In this document: positions 8,792 to 16,187 of the stretch, in pieces
Numbering within the stretch: the stretch's first letter is position 1
Layout of the letters: each line of letters opens with the position of its first letter
Notes under the pieces: model-generated
What the model saw: the letters and a program-made list of their open reading frames with translations, nothing else
Database searches by the model: none
Told to the model about the DNA's origin: nothing
Origin: Anaerolineales bacterium
GTDB taxonomy: Bacteria; Chloroflexota; Anaerolineae; Anaerolineales; UBA6663
Assembly (NCBI GenBank): GCA_020850595.1
Contig: JADZEK010000161.1
Coordinates: 1-39,459 of the forward strand
Direction of reading: 5' to 3'
DNA length: 39,459 nucleotides
Program-made: the position numbers and the translations under genes

Positions 8792-8862
8792 AGGGCAATT
8801 CGTGGGCGGCGCTGGGCGCCTGGCTCAGCCGTTGGCGGCCAGGCCGGCTCTGGCCTGACGGT

Positions 8863-10464
8863 TTACAACTGCACCGGTTCCTGAAATTCGCCGAACACCG
8901 ATTTCAAGGCGCGCGTGATCTCGCCGAGCGTGGCGTAAGCGCGCACCGCCTCCAGCATGGCCGGCATGACGTTCTGCCCGTTGGCGGCCGCCTGGCCCAC
9001 CTGCGCGAGCGCCGCGTCCACCGCCGCCGGGTCGCGGCCCGCGCGCACGGCCTTCAGCCGCCGGATAGACTCCTCGGCCTGTTCGGGGCGGTATTCGTGC
9101 AACTCGACGGCCGGCTGCGCCTCCTCCACCCGATAGCGATTAACGCCCACCTTGGGAATAGCGCCGGCTTGCAGGCCCTGTTCGTACCGCCAGGCCTGGT
9201 GCGCCACTTCGCGCTGCACGGCGCCGCTGCGCACCGCCTGCACCATGCCGCCCATCTCGCTGTCTACGCGCTGCATTTCCGCGACCATCCGCCGCTCCAG
9301 CTCGCTCGTCAGCCACTCCACATAGTACGAGCCGCCCAACGGGTCGGCCGTGTCGCACAGACCCATCTCTTCCACGAGGAGCTGCATGGTGCGCAGCGAG
9401 AGCAGGGCCGCCTTCTCACTCGGAATGGTGTAGGCCTCGTCGTACGAGCACAGCGCCATGGTCTGCGCGCCCGACAAGGCCGAGATCAGCGCATAGTAAG
9501 CGCCGCGGATGATGTTGTTTTCGGGCTGTTCGATGGTCAGGCCGCCGCCGCCGCCCCCGGCGATCATCTTCATTTGCTGGCTGCCGGGCCGCTGGGCGCC
9601 GAACTCCTCGCGCAGCAGGCGCGCCCACAGCCGGCGCGCCGCGCGGAACTTGGCCACCTGCTCGAACAGGTTGCCGAAGATGTCGAAGTTGAAAGACAGG
9701 CGCTCGGCAAAGTCATCCACGGCCAGGCCGCGGCGCAGGCCCTCAGCCAGGTAGGCCCGCGCGATGCAGAAGGCATAGGCGATTTCCTGAACGGGGTTGG
9801 CCCCCGACTCGCGGATGTGGTAGCCGCACACGCTGACGGGGTAATACTTGGGGGCCTGGCGGGCGCAGAACTCGACCGTGTCGCCGATCAGGCGCAGGCC
9901 GTGTTCGACCGGGAAGACCCAGGCGCCGCGGCCGATGTATTCCTTGAGGATGTCGTTCTGGGCCGTGCCGCGCACCTGGGCCAACGGCAGGCCGCGCTTC
10001 TCGGCGACGGCGAAATACATCGCCATCAGCGGCGCGGCCACGGCGTTGATCGTCAACGACACGCTGATCTTGTCAATGGGGATGCCGTCAAAGGCCACTT
10101 CCATATCAGCCAGGCTGTCCACGGCCATGCCCACGCGGCCCACCTCGCCCTCGGCCAGGGGGTCATCCGAATCCAGGCCCATTTGCGTGGGCAGGTCAAA
10201 GGCCACGTTTAGGGCGTTCTGCCCATGCTCGATCAGGAACTTGAAGCGCGCATTGGTCTCGGCCGGCGTGCCAAAGCCGGCGTATTGGCGCATGGTCCAC
10301 GGCCGGGCGCGGTACATCAGCGGGTGGATGCCGCGCGTGAACGGAAACTCGCCCGGCCGGCCGATGTCGCCCGCCGGGTTGATCCCCGCCAGGTCCTCAG
10401 GTCCGTAGAGCGGGTTGACGGGGATGCCGGATTCCAAGATCACGTCACGCACGGTCGCTGCCAT
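8863..10464 (-). CDS. B12-dependent acyl-CoA mutase, catalytic subunit
   Basis: A 533-aa catalytic chain of the methylmalonyl-CoA mutase superfamily, lacking the B12 domain, which is encoded separately upstream. Conserved features are MYRARPWTMRQYAGF (about 50-64), FDLPTQMGLDSDDP, GTAQNDILKEY and GYHIRESG with H216. At residues 301-308, where methylmalonyl-CoA mutase has a conserved His/Gln/Thr-containing loop, this protein has A-G-G-G-G-G-G. The pocket is therefore enlarged, as expected for a bulky substrate. In the indoleacetate pathway a mutase of this family converts (2-aminophenyl)succinyl-CoA to (2-aminobenzyl)malonyl-CoA; that is the proposed job. Methylmalonyl-CoA or isobutyryl-CoA activity is less likely given the loop and neighbours. 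It follows its B12 subunit after 36 bp. Confidence 0.87.
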   Translation of the reverse strand: MAATVRDVILESGIPVNPLYGPEDLAGINPAGDIGRPGEFPFTRGIHPLMYRARPWTMRQYAGFGTPAETNARFKFLIEHGQNALNVAFDLPTQMGLDSDDPLAEGEVGRVGMAVDSLADMEVAFDGIPIDKISVSLTINAVAAPLMAMYFAVAEKRGLPLAQVRGTAQNDILKEYIGRGAWVFPVEHGLRLIGDTVEFCARQAPKYYPVSVCGYHIRESGANPVQEIAYAFCIARAYLAEGLRRGLAVDDFAERLSFNFDIFGNLFEQVAKFRAARRLWARLLREEFGAQRPGSQQMKMIAGGGGGGLTIEQPENNIIRGAYYALISALSGAQTMALCSYDEAYTIPSEKAALLSLRTMQLLVEEMGLCDTADPLGGSYYVEWLTSELERRMVAEMQRVDSEMGGMVQAVRSGAVQREVAHQAWRYEQGLQAGAIPKVGVNRYRVEEAQPAVELHEYRPEQAEESIRRLKAVRAGRDPAAVDAALAQVGQAAANGQNVMPAMLEAVRAYATLGEITRALKSVFGEFQEPVQL

Positions 10465-10500
10465 ACTCGCCTGTTCTCCTTTCGGCCGCCTGGCCGCGGT

Positions 10501-10923
10501 CTATTCGAGGGCGCCGGCCGAGCCGGGCGCCGCCGCAACTCGCCGGCGGATGAAGTCCGCAATCGCCTCGAAGCGGCTGCCGGTTGGGAAGACGCCGTGC
10601 ACCCCGACCGCCTCCAACGCCGAGACATCGCGCGCGGGGATGTTGCCGCCGAACAGCACCACTTTGTTCTCCAGCCCGGCGGCGCGCAAGCCGTCCATCA
10701 GCCGCCGCGCGATGGGCAAGTGCGCGCCCGACAGGACGGACAGCCCGATGGCGTCCACGTCCTCCTGGTCAGCGGCGCTAATGATGTGCTCGACCGTCTG
10801 GTGCAGGCCGGTGTAGATCACCTCAAAGCCGGCGTCGCGCAGGGCCAGGGCTACGACCTTGGCGCCGCGGTCGTGACCGTCGAGGCCGGGCTTGGCGATC
10901 AGCACGCGGATGGGTCGTGTCAT
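10501..10923 (-). CDS. B12-binding subunit of acyl-CoA mutase
   Basis: A 140-aa cobalamin-binding protein. The base-off DxHxxG motif is D15-G-H17-D-R-G20, with H17 as the predicted cobalt ligand. The later motifs GLSVLSGAH and FGGNIP match the rest of the B12 fold. It equals the C-terminal domain of one-chain methylmalonyl-CoA mutases and must pair with the 533-aa catalytic subunit encoded next. A MeaB-type chaperone gene, often found near mutases, is not in the window. Spacing to the thiolase gene upstream is 16 bp, so it belongs to the same operon. Confidence 0.92.
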   Translation of the reverse strand: MTRPIRVLIAKPGLDGHDRGAKVVALALRDAGFEVIYTGLHQTVEHIISAADQEDVDAIGLSVLSGAHLPIARRLMDGLRAAGLENKVVLFGGNIPARDVSALEAVGVHGVFPTGSRFEAIADFIRRRVAAAPGSAGALE

Positions 10924-10939
10924 GGTCGTGCCTCCAGGC

Positions 10940-12142
10940 TCAGGCGCCCACCTTCACCACCACCGCCGCGGCCGTGTCGCCGGCCGCGCAGCCGGTGAAT
11001 AGACCATAACCGCCGCCCAGCAGTACCAGCTCCTCAATCAGTTCCATGATCAGCCGCAGGCCGGTCGGGGCTTGCGGGTGGCCCCAGATGAGCGACGAGC
11101 CGTAGTTGTTCATGGCGGCCAGGTCCAGGCCCAGCGCCTGGGCCAGGTACAGGTCATTGACGGCGAACGGATTGTGGGTCTTGATAGCTTTGACTTCGCC
11201 CAGGCCGATCTCGGCCCGGGCCAGGGCGCGCTGGGCGGCCGGGACGGTGGCAGCCGGCATATAGCCCGGCGTGGCCCGGCCCTGGGCGAAGCTCACCACG
11301 CGCACTTCAATGCCGCGGTCGCGGCTGAGTTCGGCCGCGCCGGTTTGGCTGCAGATGATCAGGCCGGCGTTGCCGTCGGCCGGGTAGGTTTGCCCGCCAT
11401 AGGTGACGGTGCCGCCCGGCAGCACCGGCTTGAGCTTGGCCAGGCCCTCGGCGGTGGTGGGGAACACCCCCTCGTCGCCCGTCACCCGCGCGGTCACCTT
11501 GCGGCCGGTGGGGTTCACCTCAATCGGCGTCACCATGTAGCGGCGCTGGAAGGCGGCGTCGTCGCGCAGGGCCTCCTGGTATTGCGCGTAACGCTGCAGG
11601 GCCACGCCGTGCTGCGCCTCGGTGGTCAGGCCGGCCTCGCGCGCCACATTCTCGGCCGTCGCCAGCATGGCCTGGCCTGCGAATGGATCGCAGTTGAAGT
11701 TGTCCCAGACCCAATCCTCGGCCTCGCCCCGGCCGCCCGGGCCGAGCGGGTTGGGATAGAGCAGGTGCGGCCCGTTAGAAGTGCGGTCGGCAGCCACGCA
11801 CAAGATGGCGCGCGCTTCGCCCGCCTCGACCTCCGCAGCCGCGCTGCCCACCAGCCGGGCGGAGGTGGCGCAGGCCTGGGCCAGCGTCGGCCCGGTGAGG
11901 CGCGGTGCGCCGATGAGAGCCGCCAGCCAGGGCGCGCCGTAGAAACTGCCGCGGGCCGGCACCGTCAGGCCCAGGTACAGGGCATCAAACTGCGCCGCGT
12001 TGATCTGCCGCTCGGCCAGGGCGCGCCGGGTGATCTCGGCGGCAAAGGTCAATGGGTGCAGGCTCGCGAAGCTCCCCTGCCACTTGGTAAACGGCGTGCA
12101 CCAATAGCCGCCATAAGGAATGAAGACCGCTTGCATCGCCAT
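10940..12142 (-). CDS. Thiolase (acyl-CoA acetyltransferase family)
   Basis: A 400-aa thiolase-superfamily protein. The nucleophilic cysteine is C91 in QACATSA; the C-terminal half has THNPFAVNDLYLA, NNYGSSLIWGHPQAPTG with the catalytic histidine, and the second cysteine in TGCAAGD. All catalytic parts are therefore present. It follows hydratase and dehydrogenase genes, so it probably performs the last beta-oxidation step, cleaving an aroylacetyl-CoA (proposed: 2-aminobenzoylacetyl-CoA) with CoA to aroyl-CoA and acetyl-CoA. Its loops differ from standard acetyl-CoA acetyltransferases, in keeping with an aromatic substrate such as that of BbsB in toluene degradation. Start ATG at 12142; MQAVFIPYGG two codons later is an alternative. 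Sterol-carrier-type thiolase activity is a less likely alternative. Confidence 0.85.
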   Translation of the reverse strand: MAMQAVFIPYGGYWCTPFTKWQGSFASLHPLTFAAEITRRALAERQINAAQFDALYLGLTVPARGSFYGAPWLAALIGAPRLTGPTLAQACATSARLVGSAAAEVEAGEARAILCVAADRTSNGPHLLYPNPLGPGGRGEAEDWVWDNFNCDPFAGQAMLATAENVAREAGLTTEAQHGVALQRYAQYQEALRDDAAFQRRYMVTPIEVNPTGRKVTARVTGDEGVFPTTAEGLAKLKPVLPGGTVTYGGQTYPADGNAGLIICSQTGAAELSRDRGIEVRVVSFAQGRATPGYMPAATVPAAQRALARAEIGLGEVKAIKTHNPFAVNDLYLAQALGLDLAAMNNYGSSLIWGHPQAPTGLRLIMELIEELVLLGGGYGLFTGCAAGDTAAAVVVKVGA

Positions 12143-12152
12143 GGCCCGCGCC

Positions 12153-12920
12153 TCAGGCGCCCACCGTCAGCCCGCCGTCTACCCACAGCACCTGCCCGGT
12201 GATGTAGCCGGCCTCGTCGCTCGCCAGGAAGGCGTGGACGGCCGCAATCTCCTCCGGCTCGGCCATGCGCTTAAACGGGATGCGCTCCAGCAGCCCCGCC
12301 ATGACGTGGTCGGGTATGGCGGCCGTCATGCGCGTCTTGACGCCGCCTGGCGCCACGCAATTGACGGCGATGTTGAAGCGCGCCCACTCCAGCGCCAGCG
12401 TTCGGGTGAGGCCGATGATGCCCGCCTTGGAGGCGGCATAGTTGGCCTGGCCCACGTTGCCCAGGGCGGCCACCGAGGCGGTGTTGACGATGCGGCCGTA
12501 CTTCTGCCGCATCATGGGCACGGCCGCCTGTTGCGCCAGGAGCCAACTGCCCTTCAGGTTGACGTCTAGCACGCTGTCCCACTGCTCGTCAGACATGGCC
12601 TTGACTTCGCCGTCTTTTAGGCGCACCGTCAGCGCATCGCGGGTGATGCCGGCGTTGTTGATGAGGATATCCAGCCGCCCGTACTCCTGGAGCGCGGCCG
12701 CCACCATGCGCTCGGCCTCGGCGCGGCGGCTGACGCTGCCCGTCACGCAGCGCGCTTGCCCCCCGCCCTCTGCGACCAGGGCGGCCGTCTCGGTCAGGCC
12801 CGCTGCTTCGATGTCGGTGACGACCAGGCGCGCGCCTTCGCGCGCCAGGCGCACGGCCGTGGCGCGCCCGATGCCGCCGCCCGCGCCGCTGACTAACGCC
12901 ACTTTGTCTTGGAGTCTCAT
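12153..12920 (-). CDS. Short-chain dehydrogenase/reductase
   Basis: A 255-aa classical SDR. It has the NAD(P)-binding GAGGGIG (12-18), NNAG (about 88-91), catalytic S149, Y161 and K165 (YxxxK), and the C-terminal ITGQVLWVDGGL typical of FabG-like enzymes. D36 after the second strand (VVTDIE) favours NAD over NADP. The ATG at 12920 overlaps the MaoC stop as ATGA; longer upstream starts would lie inside the MaoC gene. Within the beta-oxidation set (acyl-CoA dehydrogenase, MaoC hydratase, thiolase) it should oxidise a 3-hydroxyacyl-CoA to the 3-oxoacyl-CoA, proposed to be the 3-hydroxy-3-(2-aminophenyl)propionyl-CoA type intermediate. Confidence 0.87.
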   Translation of the reverse strand: MRLQDKVALVSGAGGGIGRATAVRLAREGARLVVTDIEAAGLTETAALVAEGGGQARCVTGSVSRRAEAERMVAAALQEYGRLDILINNAGITRDALTVRLKDGEVKAMSDEQWDSVLDVNLKGSWLLAQQAAVPMMRQKYGRIVNTASVAALGNVGQANYAASKAGIIGLTRTLALEWARFNIAVNCVAPGGVKTRMTAAIPDHVMAGLLERIPFKRMAEPEEIAAVHAFLASDEAGYITGQVLWVDGGLTVGA

Positions 12921-13423
12921 GCTTTCCTCGCTAGCTCGGCCGCCGCCTCGGCCCCCGGCTGAACGGGCGGCGCGCTGCGTTTGAGCATCAGCGTCCAACG
13001 CCCGGTGATGACCGGCCGGCTGTCCTGATTGCGCACCTGCGTATCGAAAACCACCACCCCCCGGTCGGGCCGGGAGGTGGCCTGCTTTTCGGCCACGCCC
13101 AGTTCGAGGTAGACGGTGTCGCCTGGTTTGACCGCGCCTTTATACTGGATGACCTGCTCCAGGAGCGCGAGGGTCGTGCCCTCGAACACGCCCAGCCAGT
13201 TCGCCAGGCCGGTCGCCAGGGCGGCGACCAGCATCCCGTGCGCGATACGGCCGCCGAAGGGTGTGCCGCGCGCGAAGGTCTCATCTATGTGCAGTGGGTT
13301 GAAGTCGCCCGACAGCCCGGCGAAGTTGACCACGTCTGCTTCGGTCACGGTGCGGGCGGGGGAGACAAAAACATCGCCGACGTTGAACTGCTCGTAGGTC
13401 AAGCCGCGCGGCTGATAAGGCAT
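12917..13423 (-). CDS. MaoC-like enoyl-CoA hydratase
   Basis: A 168-aa single hot-dog protein with the R-hydratase motif DFNPLHID, containing D40 and H45, followed by GTPFGGRIAHGML. The start is taken as ATG 13423 because GGGAGG lies 7 nt upstream; a GTG at 13444 would overlap the previous stop but has no ribosome-binding site. Family members hydrate trans-2-enoyl-CoAs. Lying between the acyl-CoA dehydrogenase and SDR genes, it should hydrate the cinnamoyl-type double bond. The C-terminal 20 residues are Ala/Glu/Arg-rich and probably disordered. Confidence 0.87.
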   Translation of the reverse strand: MPYQPRGLTYEQFNVGDVFVSPARTVTEADVVNFAGLSGDFNPLHIDETFARGTPFGGRIAHGMLVAALATGLANWLGVFEGTTLALLEQVIQYKGAVKPGDTVYLELGVAEKQATSRPDRGVVVFDTQVRNQDSRPVITGRWTLMLKRSAPPVQPGAEAAAELARKA

Positions 13424-13440
13424 GCCCGCCCTCCCGTGGG

Positions 13441-14580
13441 TCACAGGCCGAGTTCCTTGGCGATGATGTTTTTGAGAATCTCACTGGTCCCGCCGCCGTA
13501 CAGCAAGAAGCGCGCGTCGCGGAAGTAGCGCTGGGCGGGATACTCCAAGGCGAAGCCATAGCTGCCGAAGATGCGCGTGCACTCGTCGGCGGCCTGATTG
13601 GCCATCTCGGAGGCGAACAGCTTGGCCATGGCCGCCAGGCGCATGTCGGCGCGGCCGGCATCAATCTGCGCGGCGGCGCGCTGCACCAACCCGCGCGCGG
13701 CCTCCAGTTGGGTCGCCATCTGCGCCAGCTTATGCTGGATGGCCTGGAAGGCCGCGATCGGCCGCCCAAATTGCACGCGTTCGCGCGCGTATTGGACCGA
13801 GGCCGCCAGCGTCGCCTCGGCCAACCCCAGCGCCAGCGCGCCCGTCATGGTGCGAATCTCGGCCAGGATGGCGCCCAGGTTCTTGAAACCGCTGCCGAGC
13901 GCGCCCAGCAGGTTTTCGGCGGGCACCCGGACACCCTCCAGGCTCAACTCCGAGGTCTCCGAAGCGCGCACCCCCAACTTCTCGATCCGCCGGCCGACTT
14001 GCAGCCCGGGCATCCCCTTCTCGACCAGGAACATGTCTATGCCCTTGAAGCCGGCGGCCGGATCGGTCTTGGCGGCCACGGTGAAGAAATCGGCCACGGT
14101 GGCGGACGTAATCCACATCTTGCGGCCGGTCAGCACCCAGCCGTCGGCCGTGCGCTCGGCGCGCGTCGTCAGGCCGCCCAGGTCCGAGCCGAAATCCGGC
14201 TCGGTCATCGCGATGGTGCCGATTTTTTCGCCGCGCAGCGCCGGGGCCAGCAGCCGCCGACGGTGGTCGTCGCTGCCAAAGCGATGCACGAAGTCGGTGC
14301 CCATCAGGCATTGCATGGAGACCGCCGCCGCCAACGCCAACGAACCGCGCGCCAGTTCCTCCACCATCAGGCAGAAGGTGGTGAAGTCGGCGCCGCCGCC
14401 GCCCGCCGCTTCTGGGTAGCGCAGCCCGAAATAACCCAACTGGCCGCAGCGGCGGAAGAGGTCGAGCGGGAACTCGCCGCGCTCGTCCAACTCGGCCGCG
14501 GCCGGCGTCACTTCGCGGGCAACGAAGTCGCGCACCGAGCGGCGGAAGAGCTCCTGTTCGGAGGCCGGCTGAGCGTCCAT
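13441..14580 (-). CDS. Acyl-CoA dehydrogenase
   Basis: A 379-aa flavin acyl-CoA dehydrogenase. Signature TEPDFGSDLGGL and WITSA near the flavin, and the C-terminal GTSEILKNIIAKELGL, are clear. The usual catalytic Glu just before GTSEI is glycine here (LLYGGGTSEI), as in isovaleryl-CoA-type and many actinobacterial enzymes where the base lies on another helix. A Glu in LAEIRTM, close to that position, is a candidate. In the operon it would oxidise the (2-aminobenzyl)malonyl-CoA formed by the mutase at the alpha-beta bond. Loss of the extra carboxyl group must also happen around this stage, and whether this enzyme decarboxylates cannot be told. It needs an electron-transfer flavoprotein, not encoded in the window. 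Confidence 0.9.
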   Translation of the reverse strand: MDAQPASEQELFRRSVRDFVAREVTPAAAELDERGEFPLDLFRRCGQLGYFGLRYPEAAGGGGADFTTFCLMVEELARGSLALAAAVSMQCLMGTDFVHRFGSDDHRRRLLAPALRGEKIGTIAMTEPDFGSDLGGLTTRAERTADGWVLTGRKMWITSATVADFFTVAAKTDPAAGFKGIDMFLVEKGMPGLQVGRRIEKLGVRASETSELSLEGVRVPAENLLGALGSGFKNLGAILAEIRTMTGALALGLAEATLAASVQYARERVQFGRPIAAFQAIQHKLAQMATQLEAARGLVQRAAAQIDAGRADMRLAAMAKLFASEMANQAADECTRIFGSYGFALEYPAQRYFRDARFLLYGGGTSEILKNIIAKELGL

Positions 14581-14587
14581 GCTGCGG

Positions 14588-15028
14588 CTATTTCACCCCC
14601 ACCGGCCGTTTTTCGGCCAGATGGATCAACACCCCGAAAGCGTCTTTGGGATGGATGAAGGCCTCGCGCCAGACGCAGCCCTCAAAGGTGACTTCCGGCG
14701 CATAGGTGTGGCGGTAGGCGATGCGCCCGCCGCGGCGCTCCAGTTCGGCGACGGCCGCGTCCAGGTCCTCCACCTCGAAGGTAATGTGATGCACGCCCGG
14801 CCCCCCGTTGCGGCGGAGGAACTTCGCCACCGGGCTGTCGGCGCGCGTCGCTTGCAGCAGTTCCATTTTGTCGGCGCCGATGTCGAACGGGCGATAGCGG
14901 ATGCCCATATCCGCGATGTGCTCCTCCGGGCAGAAGCGGGCGCCGAACCATTGCTCGAAGAAGGCCTGCGCCTGGTCGAGGTCTTCAACCGCCAGGGCCA
15001 CCCGCTCAATGCGCTTCACGAAGTCCAT
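14588..15028 (-). CDS. VOC-family protein, methylmalonyl-CoA epimerase-like
   Basis: A 146-aa protein with two glyoxalase/VOC modules, similar along its length to methylmalonyl-CoA epimerase. It keeps the conserved GVHHITFEVEDLD (H80/H81) and MELL (E56). Two classical metal ligands are changed: the His of IDHIGIAV is R9 in IERVALAV, and the Glu of the last strand (VLIEL) is H136 in VLIHL. The metal site is therefore rearranged or lost. Its place beside the mutase pathway suggests epimerisation of the substituted malonyl-CoA made by the mutase, but the changes leave room for another isomerase or binding role. Start ATG 15028 has GGGAGG seven nt upstream. Spacing to neighbours is 7 and 15 bp, so it is co-transcribed. 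Confidence 0.78.
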   Translation of the reverse strand: MDFVKRIERVALAVEDLDQAQAFFEQWFGARFCPEEHIADMGIRYRPFDIGADKMELLQATRADSPVAKFLRRNGGPGVHHITFEVEDLDAAVAELERRGGRIAYRHTYAPEVTFEGCVWREAFIHPKDAFGVLIHLAEKRPVGVK

Positions 15029-15043
15029 GGCTGCCCTCCCGCC

Positions 15044-16171
15044 TCAGGCGTAGCTGCGCCCGTTGAGGCCGGCTAGTTCCGCCTCCAGCGCGGCGGCAAA
15101 GCGCTGGTTGTGCTCCGGCGCGCCGACGGTGACGCGAATAGCGGCCGGCAGACCCCAGCCCCCCATGGGGCGCACGATGACGCCGCGGTGCGACAGCCGC
15201 TCGGCCAGGGTGAACCCATCTATGGGCAGGTCGGTGATCAGGACGAAATTTGCCTGGCTGCGCACGTAACTCAAGTCGAGCGCATCCAGGGCCGCGTACA
15301 ACCACTGCAGTTCGTCGTGCACCAGACGCCGGCTGCGCTCCTGATACGCCTGGTCGTCGAGGCTGGCGGTGGCTGCCACCAGGGCCGGCGTGCCGGTGTT
15401 GAACGGCAGCTGCGCCCGGTGGAGGTATTCCACCAGGTCGGGGCGCGCCACGGCGTAGCCCACGCGCAGGTTGGCTAACCCCGCGCTCTTGCTGAAGCTG
15501 CGGATGACGATCACGTTGCGCCCCTCGGCCACGTAGTCCGCGGGGTCGGGCAGGGCCGGGTCGTCGGCAAAGTCACGGTAAGACTCGTCGAAGACGACCA
15601 GCACGTGCTCCGGCACCTGCCGCAAGAAGTCGTCCACCTCCGGCTGGCGGCAGATCATCCCGGTGGGGTTGTTGGGGGTGCAGATGAAGACCAGGCGCGT
15701 GTCGGGGCCGATGGCCGCGGCCAGGGCGGGCAGGTCGAAGCCCAGGTTGGCCGCCGGCGGCGCCAGCACCGGCGTGCCGCCAAACATGGTGGCGCAGATG
15801 TGATACAGCGGGAAGGTGATCGCGCTCGTCACCATTTCTCCGCCATCGAAGATAAAGGCCTGGGTGATCAGCCGGATCAGATCGGTGGCTCCGTTGCCGA
15901 TCATGATGTGCTGCTCGGTGAAGTCGGGCCGGGTGAGCGGCCCCAGCCGCCGCCGCAGGTCGCGGTCGGCCAGGCCGGGATAGCGATGGGCCTCGGCTAA
16001 CGCCTGTTGGGCCGCGGCCAGCGCCAGCGGCGATGGCCCAATGGCATTCTCGTTGGAGGCGAGTTTCAGCACATCGTCCAGGCCTAAGGCCTCTTGCACC
16101 TCGGCAACCGACTTGCCGGCGATGTACAGGGGCACTTTCAGTAAGCTGGGATTGAGCCGCAACGCTGACAT
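15044..16171 (-). CDS. PLP aminotransferase, HisC/aromatic type
   Basis: A 375-aa fold-type I aminotransferase closest to histidinol-phosphate aminotransferases. It has SNENAIGPSP, NPTG (about 168-171), D195 and Y198 in FDESYRD, the PLP lysine K228 in SFSKSAG, and a C-terminal RVTVG with the substrate-carboxylate arginine. HisC-like enzymes often also accept aromatic amino acids. No histidine biosynthesis gene is nearby; instead it lies between the molybdenum hydroxylase and beta-oxidation genes, in one operon with indolepyruvate oxidoreductase. The likely reaction is therefore tryptophan to indolepyruvate, with other aromatic amino acids possible. The amino acceptor is unknown, commonly 2-oxoglutarate. 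Role assignment is by context. Confidence 0.8.
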   Translation of the reverse strand: MSALRLNPSLLKVPLYIAGKSVAEVQEALGLDDVLKLASNENAIGPSPLALAAAQQALAEAHRYPGLADRDLRRRLGPLTRPDFTEQHIMIGNGATDLIRLITQAFIFDGGEMVTSAITFPLYHICATMFGGTPVLAPPAANLGFDLPALAAAIGPDTRLVFICTPNNPTGMICRQPEVDDFLRQVPEHVLVVFDESYRDFADDPALPDPADYVAEGRNVIVIRSFSKSAGLANLRVGYAVARPDLVEYLHRAQLPFNTGTPALVAATASLDDQAYQERSRRLVHDELQWLYAALDALDLSYVRSQANFVLITDLPIDGFTLAERLSHRGVIVRPMGGWGLPAAIRVTVGAPEHNQRFAAALEAELAGLNGRSYA

Positions 16172-16187
16172 GATCGGCCTCGTCCTC

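Noticed and set aside
8863..10923. Mutase as part of a propionate/methylmalonyl-CoA pathway
   Set aside because: No propionyl-CoA carboxylase or MeaB gene is near, the substrate loop is replaced by glycines, and the neighbours are those of arylsuccinate metabolism.
15044..16171. Histidine biosynthesis role for the HisC-like aminotransferase
   Set aside because: No his genes are nearby and it is embedded between genes of the aromatic operon.
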